Shown: positions 9,020-21,868 of the stretch, piece by piece
Layout of the letters: every line of letters begins with the position of its first letter
Numbering within the stretch: position 1 is the first letter of the stretch
DNA from: Amaranthus tricolor
Taxonomy: Eukaryota > Streptophyta > Magnoliopsida > Caryophyllales > Amaranthaceae
Reading direction: 5' to 3'
Length of the DNA: 64,000 nt
NCBI RefSeq assembly: GCF_026212465.1
Contig: NC_080059.1
Span: 9,586,311-9,650,310 of the forward strand
Program-made: the position numbers and the translations under genes
Notes under the pieces: generated by a model
The model's database searches: none
Told to the model about the DNA's origin: nothing
What the model saw: the letters and a program-made list of their open reading frames with translations, nothing else

Positions 9020-12000
9020 TTACATTGTTCTTAGAAGCTCAAGAAAACTATGAACATTGGTCTTGACAGCTTTGATGGTAGACTCATGTTCTGCCTTCAT
9101 TTGTTGGGCAGTAACCATGATTTTAGCCTGCTTTTGAAGAGATGGGATAGTGACTGACCACGTCGAGGAAAAATCAGCAAATTTTTGCTGTTCAAGGGTC
9201 AGCTCTTGCTGTTTACTAGCTCTCACTTGCTTCAAATTGGCAAGTTTTGCTTCAAGTTTTTCAATCTCTTTATCATATACACTGCACTCTGCTTCCAATT
9301 GGTCAATTCGTTCTCGACTACCTTGAATACGATCTCGAAGATCTTTGGCAGCAGCATTCAATTCATGAATGTTGTCAGCATTGAAATTAAGTCTATCTGC
9401 ATTTTTCTTGATATCTTGCAGCTTATCTAGCGACGACAGGAAAATGGTCTTGAAGTGGGTTAGATTAGGCTGAAACTGAGAAGGGGATACTACAGCAAGT
9501 TTCTGAATCTGATCAGCAAGTTCAGCATATGTTGCCAGATTCTCCATGTTGCATTGCAATATATTGAGGATCTTTTCTGCATTTTTCTTCTCAATATCAA
9601 ATGCTGAAGGAAGATATGCTGGGCGAAGGGAATCCTCGATGAGACACACAAGTGAGTTGACCTCAGCAAGCGCCTTCTCGGGTGTGTAAGTGCAATGACC
9701 TGATATTTAGGGATATTTGGTTTATGAAGGGGTAATTACCATGTTAGTGGTAACTTGGGGAATAAGTTAGTTTTAAGTGGTAGTTTTAATATATTTAAGG
9801 GGAATTAGAGGGTCATTAGCATCAAGAAATTAGTAAGCAAATTGTGGGCGAGTTTATACTCATTTTTAGGAGATCTCAAGCTTCTTGAATTGCTTGATCT
9901 ATCTTTCGTTATTTTGTAATCGTTCTTTAATCATCAATTTGATAGTATAATTTCTCTTTTGTCATTTTATCTTTTCAATTTCCATTTTACTGTTTTAGTT
10001 CATTTAACTAGTTCATAGCAGTAAGCAGCTCCTAGAATAAAAGAATAGGAAATTACAAATTCCCCAACCACAGGGCTAACCCAAGATTCTCACAATACCT
10101 TTTTTAGAAGAGCTTTTCCAATGAATAATTACTATGTATATTGGGTATTGCAGAGAATGGAGTAAATTACCAAGGCTCAATTAGGTAATTAAAATAAAAT
10201 ATGGTGTCCAAGTGGGTTAAAATGAGAGACCAATAGTGCAGAGTGCACGTATTTAAAATTCAGTTAACACTGTAGGAGCTATTTTAAGGACCCCCCCTCC
10301 CAAAAACCCACTTAGCAGTAATTTTGGAGTAGACATTAGTAAATTATTTCTAAAACTTCAAAACATACCTTTTGGGCTTGAAGGTTTCTTCAAAGATTCA
10401 AGCACCTCAGGTGATGGAGAAGGTCCATCAACAATGGCGCTAGAGATATCTGAAGTGATAGCGCTACTCGTCAAATCTCCGGTTGGCTCCACATGCATTG
10501 ATGGTTGATCATCGGCTCGAGGAGGAGAGATACTCGTATGGTCAACTGCTTGGCATTCCAAAATCATCTCATCTAATGATATCGAAAATTTAATGAGTGA
10601 AATCAATTAAAATATAAAAAATGGCCGGGTTCTAAAATAGAAAATTTACAATTATTTTTAGATGCTGGAAGTGAAAAAAATGATGAAAAAGATAAATGAA
10701 CATACTTGGGTCCATCGAAGGCCTTTCTACAGTGTTTCTTTTAGTCAAATTTTCTGGAATAACTTCGGTGGCATGTGAATTTTCCTGCTGTAAGTAGGGG
10801 GTGGTTGCTTCCTCTTTCACAGTTTCCTTCTCAAGAACCTTGAGAAAATTCAAGGAAACGTTAAAAATATCAGGTTCATTGTTTTGAGCGATTTTCTTCT
10901 CTTTGATGTTTATTTTTCTGGGATTATCCGAAGAGGTTAGCAGATCACCAGAAATATCATGTTCTATGTCGTTCAGGACACCAGAGACTACTTCAGAATT
11001 GCCTACAAGAGAAAGAACTTATAATACTTATCTTGAACTACTCAATTTCATAAGAATAGAATAAAGAGATACTAAGCTACCCTTCCCTTGTGAAAAGAAA
11101 GAACAAAGGAAGGGGAGGGAGAGTTACAAATAAAAAGAATGGTACCCTTGACAAGTGGATCAAAGCCATATTTTCTTTTCCTTCTTGAAGTCAATAAGGA
11201 AGGCTGGCAAGATTGAGCAGAATGCCTCTGTTTTAAAATCATGAGTGGAGTATTATCATCACATTCCTCGGACTCTTCAACAACAGCCTTAACTGACGGC
11301 GGGAAGGTAGGGATGTGAGCAAAAATTTTACCCTACAAAGTAAGTGCAGGTATAATTAGATATTCACACATATATCTGTATTAATATCCAACAACGATTA
11401 AGTGAAGAATAGGGACATAGAAAGAGTATCAACAATACCTGGCTCAGATTTCGCAGAAAAGGACTTTTAGGCTTTCGAGCTCCTCTATATTGTTTATCTA
11501 ATAATATCAAGGATAGAATGCAGTCAAAATTAGGCATTCGAAAAATATAAGGACAAGGTAAGAAAAAGTTATACTTTGCCAAGGACTCAAAGAAGCTTGC
11601 TCAATTGATGGAGACGAAACTATTAGAGAACCTTGGATGTTTTGAACAAGTGCGGCAAAACCCTTGAGCCATGAAGGTTGACATCTCTTGAGATAGTCAA
11701 TCCACCAAATCTCATAACCTGCATCTATCTCAGCCTGTCTAAACCAAGGGGTGATATTAAGCGACCTTACCTCATAGGTAGGGAAAGCCTTCAGCCATGT
11801 TTCAGTGAAAGCATACTTGTTGTCTGTTGACTTCAACGCCATTTCCAGAAGATTGGGTCTGGTTCCCCAAGGACGATTTAATGTTTTATAGAAGGGAATA
11901 GCAAGGCCTTGAGTCATTCCAAATTGACGAGCTACAAGATTGGGATTGTAGACTTCAACACCAATAACCTGAGGCTCAAGGCAGATGAGATCTCGAGATA

Positions 12001-13357
12001 GCAAAATAGATGACCAATACAGTTGATCCCTTTCTCGAAAAATCATGCAAGATATTTCTTGGAGCCAATTTGGGATTGCTACCTTCATCGAATGCCCTAA
12101 TGTATTCGTCCTAAATTTTTTTTCTGAGCGAATATCCATTTCATCCTCCCTATAAAAGACATGCCAATCAGATTGAGTTGCCTCCCTGGGAAAAAGAAGT
12201 CCCCTCAATACTTCTTCGAATGAGAGATGTGCAACTGGAGATACAGTATGTACAGCCAACTCCCCATAGCAGCAATAATTTGTGCAAGGAAGAATTGAGG
12301 GCTTACTCAAGCTAGCTTTCTGTTCATTATCTTTCTGTTCAACAAGGTGAGGAAAATGAAAGAGTGCCCACATGGATATGACCCAGATAGGGCCACCAGC
12401 AGTAGAAAGTTTGTCATGGGTTCGAAGTCGATAAAGGCATCGATACACTTGGCCTAAGAAGAGAGGGGCAAGACACAAGGGTTCAGTTCTCTTTGGATCT
12501 GATCCGGAAGCCTCAATGTTTGCAGCAAGCTTCAAGAAAGTTTTATTCACATTGCAAGAAGGAAACATCATCAGCTTACACAAAGCAAGGTTGATAAATA
12601 ATACCTCTTCTTTCCTTGAAACTTCCATAGAGAGACTTTTATTCTTATCAGGGTTATAAGAATCCACAATGATGTTAAACGACATATTTGTGTTATTCTT
12701 CCATGGTGCAATCTTCTCCATGTCAAGAGCTTCATCTATTAGAACTTGAGTGGGAAGATCTGTACCAGATGGAGACAATCCAGTAAGAAAAGCTATGTCT
12801 TCAAGGGATATGGTTTTGAAACCTTGACCGGTGATGAACACATTGAGACAGGGGTTCCAACAACAGAGCAATCCTAGAGTTACAGAACCGTAGAAGGGAA
12901 AAGCAGGATAAGTCGAGAGCTTTAGCAACTCATATATACGCAGTTTCCTCCACTGACCATGCCTACTGGAAAGTCGTTCAAACCACTGTCGAGTGTCAAT
13001 GGTAGATGTCCACCCGTTGACTGGCTTGCCTGAGCTTTTCAGCCAATCACACTTTAGCTTTTCTGGTTCATTCAAATAAGGTGACTTAGTAAAGTCAGCA
13101 GGAAAACACTCCTTTAGTGACCCCAGTACTTCATCAACCCTTTCGGGTTTGAAACACGGCCCAAGCCTTATATAATTTCCATCTTGACCCTTGAACTGTC
13201 CATGTTTAACCTTCTCTGACCTCACGGTCTGCTGCAAAGATTCATCAACAGATTGTTTGGAATCATGAAGAATCTTGCAAAGTTTGGCAGCCTCAGAGTC
13301 CCCAAATTCAACAGCCTTTGGACTCCAAATCTTACTAGACTTCTCAAGATCCGACAT
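9020..13357 (-). CDS. plant mobile domain (PMD) protein with coiled-coil C-terminus
   Basis: Six exons on the minus strand: 11575-13357, 11439-11497, 11146-11332, 10706-11002, 10369-10572 and 9020-9699 (stop TAA). Together they are 3210 nt, 1069 residues. All introns are GT...AG and phases match. Exon 1 (about 594 residues) holds the aminotransferase-like plant mobile domain: TISLEDIAFLTGLSPSG, GPIWVISMWALFHFP and GVEVYNPNLVARQFGMTQGL. The middle part is acidic and serine-rich with a basic RRKRK stretch near residue 666, a possible nuclear signal. The last exon has a strong coiled coil (about residues 930-1020, IDQLEAECSVYDKEIEKLEA). PMDs occur in transposons and in domesticated proteins such as Arabidopsis MAIL1 and MAIN, which act in genome stability and silencing. 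The intact frame and introns favour a host gene. A possible non-coding first exon ends at 16849 (AAAG/GTACC donor). The exact function is unknown. Confidence 0.88.
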
Positions 13358-14519
13358 GAATTACTTTCCTTAGAAATATGCAGAATAACTCATCTGACCA
13401 ATCAAAACAGAAAAATCTTTTGCAATATACTGCAAATAAATGCTGATTGATTATGTCAAAAGTCAGCTAAACATCACTAGAATGAAAAACTCACCGGGAA
13501 AGTAGAATTCATTAGCATTTATAAGGAAATTTTGTTAAGAATCCACACCCTTGGCTTTAAGAATAACACATGAAGCACAATGAATCTTCCATTCGTTAAC
13601 CATCTTAATACCTCAAGTTTGCCTCTCCCTCAGCCGTACGAGCAAGAAATGGGGCAGGAACTATTCACATATGACACACCAAGAGAAGGTTACTTAGACA
13701 TAGTTCGTTCTGATAAACAAATCATTTCTTAATCAACTCAGAACTATAAAAGTGCCATAAATTTAGATAATAAAGATACATATATAATCATCCAATTACG
13801 CTCATGTAGGTAATTGAAATAAACATGATATACCTTGAACGTAAAACCACTCTATGGTTCTTAAACAAAAGCAATCAGACAAAGGGACCATCTTTAGGAC
13901 AAAGGCAAGACCCACTAATCGACATTGACAAGCAAAGCTCCTTGTTAAGAAAACTCAGTACTTTCAATCTGCATGGTACAAAAATATATACATAAATTAT
14001 GTAACATGGGCTCAGAACAAAAAGTGCACCACCATCTATATTGTGGTTCAAAGAAAACACACCAACCATTCCTTTTTACCCCACTGTCAAGTAATAGCAA
14101 CTACCCTATACATCTATTATCAACATGCAGTAGTAAAGGTGACACTTGAATTACAATTTCGTGTCAGAAAATTCATTGACTAAAAGCCAAGCCACTACAA
14201 AAGACTATACAAAGTGAAGGGAGAGACCAATAAGGAGACTAGACCCCAGCTCTCAACAAAAGGGATATTAACACCTAGAGGAAATCAATTCACTCTTAAT
14301 CAAGGGTGAAATTTTTTAATTAAGACGCACCAAGGACTTTCCTTTACAATGGAATCTAATTTGACTAAATACAAAGTCAAGGGTGAAGGAACTAAGATTT
14401 CACGTTCATTCCTATTTTTCCACGCCCATTAATTAAGGCTACCAAAAGAGGCATAAAGAATTCTCTTCTTAGCAAAATTAAGCATCCATATTATATTCAG
14501 TAGCTTGACAACCATGAAG

Positions 14520-15093
14520 GGCGTAGAAGTTTAGCCAGTGCCTGATCCTAGAAAGACAGCTTGGCTAAAGGGGCATTTAAAAATAAATGTTCACAAGTTT
14601 CCTCTATATCAGAACAGACGCAGCAGGATCTGTCAGATGTAACATGCACCTCTACAATCATAGATCAGTTTCAGCATTGATGAGCTAAGCGCCAAGAGAC
14701 AAACTTGAATTTGTAAGTGGTCCGCTTATTCCAGAAAAGGGAGCCTGATTGATTAGCTTGTAGAAGGCTTAAGTTTCTTTTACACTCCAATTGAATGGGC
14801 AGAAGTGAACCCCTACTGACAAACTGAAAAAGGCTATCTTTAACGTAGCAAGTATGCCTAAAAGCCCAACTTGCTTTCCTACTAGGCTTGAAGCTCCACC
14901 AATCTTTCCCCTTCATACATCTACTACCATTGATCCTATCAGTCCATTGGGAATCCTGCTTACAGTTGATGTTCCAGATGATCTTCCCTATGGAAGTTTC
15001 GTTTGATGCGATATCTAGTGCCCAAATCACCAACCTGTTTTGGGTACAAACCTTGTACCAGCTAATGTTTACAGGATTAATGATATTATTCAT
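14520..15093 (-). mobile_element. L1-type LINE fragment (zf-RVT region)
   Basis: Minus-strand translation gives KGKDWWSFKPSRKASWAFRH, then FKFVSWRLAHQC, and in the continuation CCVCSDIEETCEHLFLNAP. This matches the zinc-binding region at the C-terminus of plant L1 ORF2. In-frame stops show it is dead. Confidence 0.75.
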
Positions 15094-15205
15094 TCCATGC
15101 CTTCATTTGATTAGATCTCTAGTGCCCAAATCACCAACCTGTTTTGGGTACAAACCTTGGACCAGCTAATGTTTACAGGATTAGTGATATCATCTATTGC
15201 ATGCC
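15010..15205. repeat. 104-bp tandem duplication
   Basis: The segment with AGTGCCCAAATCACCAACCT at 15017 recurs at 15121, with CAGCTAATGTTTACAGGATT in both copies. They differ at few bases. The duplication lies at the 5' edge of the L1 fragment. Confidence 0.85.
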
Positions 15206-15289
15206 AGAGACGGGATCTAAATCTCTATCATTTGACAAGATGATGTCATAAATTGGGTCAAAGGGTCCAAGGGCATTGGACATTTTACT

Positions 15290-15590
15290 ATTAGTTAGTC
15301 TTTTGGTTTTGTTAGTTATGATAGTTGTTATTTTAGCATTTGTCTATTGGGCTTAGGCTATATAAAGAGCTAGCTTTGTAATACTGAGAGAGCTTTTGGA
15401 TTGGAAATAACAATAATTGGAGTTAGAGCCAGACTCAAACGTGCCCAACATACTGTGTTCTTTACTGATATTGGTAGCACACTGGTTTTGTCTTGTCAGT
15501 CTGTTACAATGAGTTAGAGGCAGACTCGAACTCGCCCAACATACTGTGTTCTTTTCTGATCTTGGTAACACATTGGTAACTCATACCACA
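15290..15590. repeat. LTR-like fragment with an internal duplication
   Basis: GGCTATATAAAGAGCTAGC near 15354 looks like the TATA region of a Copia LTR. GAGTTAGAG followed by GCCCAACATACTGTGTTCTT occurs at 15420 and again at 15511, a 91-bp period. Ends were not found. Confidence 0.45.
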
Positions 15591-17356
15591 TGTATTGCAC
15601 CAATTTTTAGCAGTTACCACCACAATTCCATCCCACTTCTCTCTCTCTCTCTCCCCTCCACCCCAGCCCTCAAAAAACATATTCTCAGAAAAGGCCAATC
15701 ACATGCATGCCAAACAAAGAACATATCCATAAAAAAACTCGACAGTTCAAAGCATTTAAGCCTATCAAGAAAGTAACACTATCAAGCATGACAACTCCTT
15801 GTCTCAGTTCTGGATGATGTTCAGGACCAATAATTATCCAAATAAATCATTTAGTTTGTGTAAGAAAAAGAAATATGTTCTATGAAATAGTAAGGATGAA
15901 GATTTCACTTTGATGAAAAAGCCAGACAATGGTCATCCTAACGAAAATTCCTTGCAAATTAATTAAGAATAGTCACAAAAGCTGGTCACAAGAAGGTGAA
16001 ATGTAAAATGGAACTTCAACATTACTGCAACATTTCCCATCAGTTCCCTTACGGCCTTACCATTCAAACCGTTCTGCAATGCACTAACTAAAAAGCAAAA
16101 TAAGGATCCATGGATTTACTTTCTTACCACTTTTGTAATGAAGCAAGTAGCTATAACAAGTACCCAAACTGGATTGCATTTAAACTAAAACCTAGGAGCA
16201 GAATACATGTATATTAAAATGCATTAGAAAATACATGTCTTTTATGATTTGTCAAATTTTGGAGTAGAATAGAATTAGGGCAACATCAAATTCTTAGATG
16301 TATCCCTAATTTCTACCTCTCAGTCAATCACTACTTACATTTGCAGCACGCCCTCACACATTATCTTACAAAAATTAAAAGAACTACAGAAAAACATACA
16401 AAAAAAAAACTTTTGACAACTACTTGTGCACTGAGTTGAGCATCATGTTTTAGGAACCCTAACATACCTCTACAATTATACTGAAGTTCCATCTTTTGAT
16501 TACAAATACACAACTAACAAGGATACTAAACCCTAACTTCACAAAATATTCTTCTTTATTCAACAAATTAATCATGCAACCAAGGAGCCAAAATCAAAAT
16601 GCATATAACAGTTGAAAAAATCAGAAAAACACATGCAATTTATATCGATATATGTAAAAAATAATTCAAGTTTTCCATATACACCAATACGTTACAAGCT
16701 ACTTCAAGCTTAAATTGCTAATTAATAGGGCAAAATTTGTTGGAAATGGGAAATTATTACAAAAATGAGAAAAGGCTTAGATACATTTTGCGAAATTGAC
16801 AACAAAGAATGGATGATAAAAGAGTAAGTGACAACATAGAGTTGGTACCTTTAGCAAGAAAAATGGTGGAAGATCATAGAAGAAACCAGCAAAGATGGAG
16901 CTCAAGAAATGCGGTGTTGTCGACAATCCAATGAACAGCAACAGGACTTTTTTTTTCCCGAAGAATAAGAGAGATCATTAGTCGAAAGTCAATCCAAGAG
17001 ACTTTACACTGTCTACACTCTACATCTCAAAGACTTCAATTTTTCACAAACTCCAATTATGAGATAATTTTAAATTTGATTAAATATTTAAAAGATTTTT
17101 CTTTGAATATCAAAATACTCATTTTTTTTAATTGTTTGCGATAAATTAATTATTGAGTTTGTACACTGTAAGATCTATATAAAAGGATAATTGACTGAAT
17201 ACAAGTTTGATAAGATTTCATTTTAAAAGCAATGGTTAATAGAAGAGTATTCCATCAAATTTATATGTTAGTTACCTTTTTAATTCTTTGAAGTGAGATA
17301 ATTTGTGAGTTATTTTACTAACGGCTTGTATGGGTGTCTGACAATGGGACAATCTC

Positions 17357-17620
17357 ATATTTCCTCCTATTCACCTAAGTATCTCATTTTTTTATTGGTC
17401 AAGTTATCCCAAGTATCTCATTTTTAGTTTTTGGATGTTAACTTTACCAATTTACTTATACTAAACTTAAGGTTTTTCACAATTTTATTCTAACTAACCC
17501 CACTTTACCCTTATAAAATTTAAAACACTACACTCTTTTTCTTTCACATGCGGTTCCATTTGACCACCTAAAAAATAACAAAAAGTCAAATGGACAACTT
17601 AAGTAAATAAGAAGAAATAT
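17357..17620. mobile_element. Stowaway-like MITE
   Basis: The left end TTTCCTCCTATTCACCTAAG is mirrored on the right by AAGTAAATAAGAAGAAATAT. The element is flanked by TA. The interior is AT-rich and non-coding. Confidence 0.5.
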
Positions 17621-18429
17621 AATATTTGGTTAGAGTTTTTAGAGTACATATTATATGAACTTTGTCCACTTTGAAATAGTATACACTAACCTTAGATTTA
17701 ATGAGTGTGAATTAAATAGTGTAAATAAATGGAGTGTAAAGCGAATATGGAGTGTGAAGTTTTAGTGAATAATTGTGCAACAAATTTTATAATGCACTAA
17801 ATGTATATGAAACTTATTCCAATAACTTAAGGAACTGAGTCTCGGCCAAGATTAAAGAAGTCTCGACCGAGATTTCATAAAATCTCCAGTTTTCCACGAT
17901 AGGCTTCTAATTTCCTTCATATGTTTTTGAAGCATGTGTATGTCCTTAAGCCTTTGGAGGTCGTCCTTAAATTGCTAAGATATCCCATTAAAGCTCGGTG
18001 GATCCAAAGAGAATCGGAATGATCAAAATTTCAATTTTAAACATCAAAAATATACCACAATTATAAAATGGGCTTAAAAGAAATCAAGAGCTTATGCTTA
18101 TTAAATTTTCTTCACTTCCGAACCTTACGTGTAAAAACCTAAATTTAATCAACCTCATTGAAAAATGATCCAAGTACGCGTTGTCAACGCACGAAATTCG
18201 ATTTGATACGAAAATGAAGAATATTCCAAGATCCTGGCGCATGGAATTGAATGTTGAGAACTGGACTACCAGGCTTCCTATTCACTCAACTCTACGCTTC
18301 TCCCTTTGCACTCCAAAGGAAATATCAGTCTCTATGGATGGGGTGGTGTAGGTTCTTGAAGATGCTCAAGAACACGTACACCAAAGATGGGCAAAACCGG
18401 CCCAAAGTAACCCAATTGCTCCGCAATTG

Positions 18430-18560
18430 CAAAGAAAAACACTTAGTGTAATTTCTGATTTTTATTCATCAAAACTTGTTTTTTTTACAATGAATGAGCC
18501 ACATATATATAGAACTAGATTACATGATCAAAGCTAAAGAGAATAAGTAACTACTCATAA
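18430..18560 (-). mobile_element. LTR fragment, minus strand (possible Copia)
   Basis: On the minus strand, GTTCTATATATATGTGGCTC is followed by a TTTTGATGAATAAAAATCAG-type polyadenylation region. This resembles the U3-R part of Copia LTRs. Ends and internal domains were not found. Confidence 0.35.
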
Positions 18561-21500
18561 CGGTCATATAGCTCACGTGAAGTTCATGTGCTTAATTAAA
18601 ACAAAACAGAAACTAATATAAGTACTGTCAAAAAAGGTTGCTGACTACACGACCTTGCACGCGGATTTCAGAGAGTTGTGTGAGTTATTAATGGGGTTCT
18701 TGGCCCTTGATGGCTAGGTCTATGTGCCAAGATTCCATTTCTACTGTATCCCAGGTCCTGAATGCACAGGTTTGGTCTCCACGTGTCGTGCAAGGTGGGC
18801 TGGTCGCTGTTTCTTTTGTGTTCTGTTTCTGTGAATTTCTTCAATATTCTGCTGCTGCTGTATTAAGTTGTGCACATTGATTTCCTGCTGCACTTGCTGA
18901 AATATCATACACAAAATATTGTCTTGCTTAATTACATATCTTGAATTTGTAATAAACGTGGTAATACATGAGCACTTAAAACATAAAACAGAAAATCAGA
19001 ATACAGCCACCGAAGGAGGCTTTGTTTTCTGTCTGACAGGGCTCCTTTACTCGCGTTTTTCTGTCACATGCTTTGGCTCCCTTTCCTTGTTTATTGCTTT
19101 CCCCTGTATTTTGCCATGTAGTCTATCTCTGCATCCCTTAGATTGACCAGCAAGGTTCTTGCTTCCCGTGTTTTCAACCCATGCAAGGTGGCTTGGCAGA
19201 CAGTGTTGTTGTTGCTCTTGTTCTGTTTCAGGTATGAGATCAATCTGCAGCAAAGGGTTGATTTCCGTGGCTAGGCTTGACTTCCATTTGGGCTTCCTTT
19301 GTTGTCTTTATTTGAAACATCCACATTTGTTTCAAATATGCTACACGCCCATTCTTCTACTTATTGCAAAGCTACCAAGATCTGAACCAATATGGTTCAA
19401 AAAAGAAGAAGAAATCATGTAGACGACTATTAGAACCAATGTTGTAAATGTGACTTTAATTTTATTAATTAAACATATAAAATAAACTTACATAAACTTA
19501 GTAGGTTACAAAACATATAACAAGTTCAAACCTTTGCTTAACATACCCCAAATGTGAACTTCATCATCGGGAATACCATATATCGAACAAAGTAACAAGC
19601 AGATTTTGTATGTGAACTTGATATTAATTCTAGGCGAGATGCTCTTTTCTAAAATATCATTTCCTCCCTACTGCGGTGCTTGGGAATATAAACCGGAAAT
19701 ATGTTCTGAATACAAAGAATTACACTAAATTCCTAACACAAGGAAATTAGATTGACATGAGAAAAACTTAAATGGAAGAAGAAACGGAAATTTACAATCG
19801 AAGATTGCAAGTTTTCCATGTAAAAAGTGTTAGAGAGTATAAGAAATTCAGAAATCACATGTATATTTCATGTATATCTCATGTTAGAAATAACTTACCC
19901 ATGCCACCTTCTATATTTATAGAAAAGCATACAACCATTCATAAAGTAATATGTCACTTTATAAACTGCAACATCGATTCACGAATCAATGTCGATATTA
20001 AATCTGTTCATCCCAATTATTCAATTAATATACACATACTAACTGTAGGTAGTTATTGCATAACTAATGAAACCGAATAAAACGAACATTGCAAAAACCA
20101 GCGTGAAAGTCGCGAGCCGCGACCTGTGCTGATACCAAAACAAAAACTTTTGCACTCTTGGGATATTGACAATTAATTATTAATTTGATTATTTAATTTA
20201 ATTTAATTAATTTATTATTTCCGATAACCATTATATGCTCTAAATGACAACAATCAATTTATTGGTTCATCTAATCGGCCCCAATTTGTTGGGATAAAGA
20301 CTTTGACATTATTGTTGTTAAAAACTTTTGACAAAAATTTAAGGATATTTTTTTCTCTCTAAAATATCCTAACTTAAAAATACTTTGTGTTTTTAATTAG
20401 CTATAGATAAAATCTTATCTTACAATATTTTATCATAAAGAATAACTTAAAAATAAGAGAAAAAAGTACAACATGATGATGTTATTTATCATGGCCGGTA
20501 AGGTAGAGATTAATATTTTTTTTTTTCTATATATGAGGCGGTTAAATTTTGCTAAAATTAAAATTTTTCATTTTCATGGACCATTGTGGTGACAACATTA
20601 AAATATAGAAAAAGTACATAATTATTAATGAATAATCAATTAAGTATTGTATTTGGAAAGATAAAGAAAAAAACTTTAGAAATTAGCTCAAGTAAATGAA
20701 ATAAAGTACTGTCCTTGGCTATCATAAGTTTGTCCCATAATTGAAAAAATTGTCATATAATATTCCTATGAAATGAAGTAATAGAGTAAAAGTTTTTGAG
20801 ACCCTACACGAATAAGAATTTCTAGAGAAATAGTTCTTGCTGCATACTACTAATTCTTGTCCATGATAAATGTCTTAATTGAAATTAAAAGTTATTTATT
20901 GATCATTCTTAAAATTCTATTTTACTTTTGATATATTTTCTCCATTTTATTATACGTTTATTAAATAGTGAGCTATACATAACTAAAAATTATAAAAAGA
21001 TAATACTATGAAAATATACAATTAGACGATTAAAACAAAATTTCACTTAATTATATTTTTCCTCACACAGTAGCCGCAGACTCCAATATATAAAATGAAT
21101 GGTGCATAGTATCAAAAAAGTTGTAATATACTTGTGTAGCATGTATTTCAAAACGAATAAAGTATAAGTTAAACATAGTCAAACGAGGTCCTGTTAGATT
21201 CGTCTTAGTGTAAATTTTATTATTATTAATTGTTAATAGATTTGTTATCATTTGCAATTAGAATTATTAAGAATTAAATAACAAGTTTAGTGTATTTGAC
21301 AAACCATTCAATTCCAAATGGAACATTAAGCAAGGATAGGAGAGATTGTATAAACTATAAAGTTATTAGATGGAAGAAGGATAAGATAGAAGCACAATTA
21401 AAAACTCAATGAGTAGTTCATTATTTGTCTTACTAAATTTATTTTAAGTATAAATTGGATGTAAATCAAGAAAAATGAATAAAAATAGTTAAAAAATATA

Positions 21501-21868
21501 GTATATTAAAAGAAAAGTAAAAATAATATATACCAAGACAAAAAAAAATAGGTTTAATGTGTAGATGGAGTACTAGAAAATCTTTGGCAAATAGGAAAGT
21601 GAGATTAGTGTTTTTGCATGCTTTAGGCTTTTGAGTATTTGTCTAACCAAATGTCCCATGAATCCCAAAAAAGCAATCTACCCAAATACTATCCCAAAAC
21701 CAATAAAGCAAATAGTGGCTATCTATTACTCTTCCTCTTCCCTTATAAGGAGACAAACCATAACCACCCCACTATATTTCTTCATTCTACACTCTCATTA
21801 CTAAAACAGAGTAAACTTAGCTTACTCACTTAATTCTTTAGCATAATTCAACTCTAATCATCATCAAA

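Larger units (their letters stand above)
13358..16849 (-). other. probable 5'-UTR intron or upstream region of the PMD gene
   Basis: A minus-strand donor AAAG/GTACCAAC at 16849 and a possible acceptor CTAAG just before the ATG at 13357 suggest a roughly 3.4-kb 5'-UTR intron. This is inference only. The interval contains an L1 fragment (14520-15093), a local duplication (15010-15205) and an LTR-like piece (15290-15590). No other gene was recognised. Confidence 0.35.
17030..21868. other. intergenic region with decayed transposon sequence
   Basis: AT-rich. Contains a probable Stowaway-like MITE (17357-17620) and, around 18430-18560, a minus-strand LTR-like transcript end (TATATATA upstream of GATGAATAAAAATCAGAAAT). 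Stretches near 18250-19430 have modest open frames with no recognisable domain. No host gene was supported. Confidence 0.5.

Noticed and set aside
9700..10368. Possible LTR filling PMD intron 5
   Set aside because: Has a TG start and LTR-like AT-rich tail, but no matching duplication or second copy was found.
19047..19422. Overlapping open frames with cysteine-rich or Gln-rich peptides
   Set aside because: No homology pattern, no splice context, and lies among decayed repeats.
20118..20130. GTGCTGATACCAA, similar in reverse to a Copia primer-binding site
   Set aside because: Only a partial match, with no identifiable LTR border or internal domain next to it.
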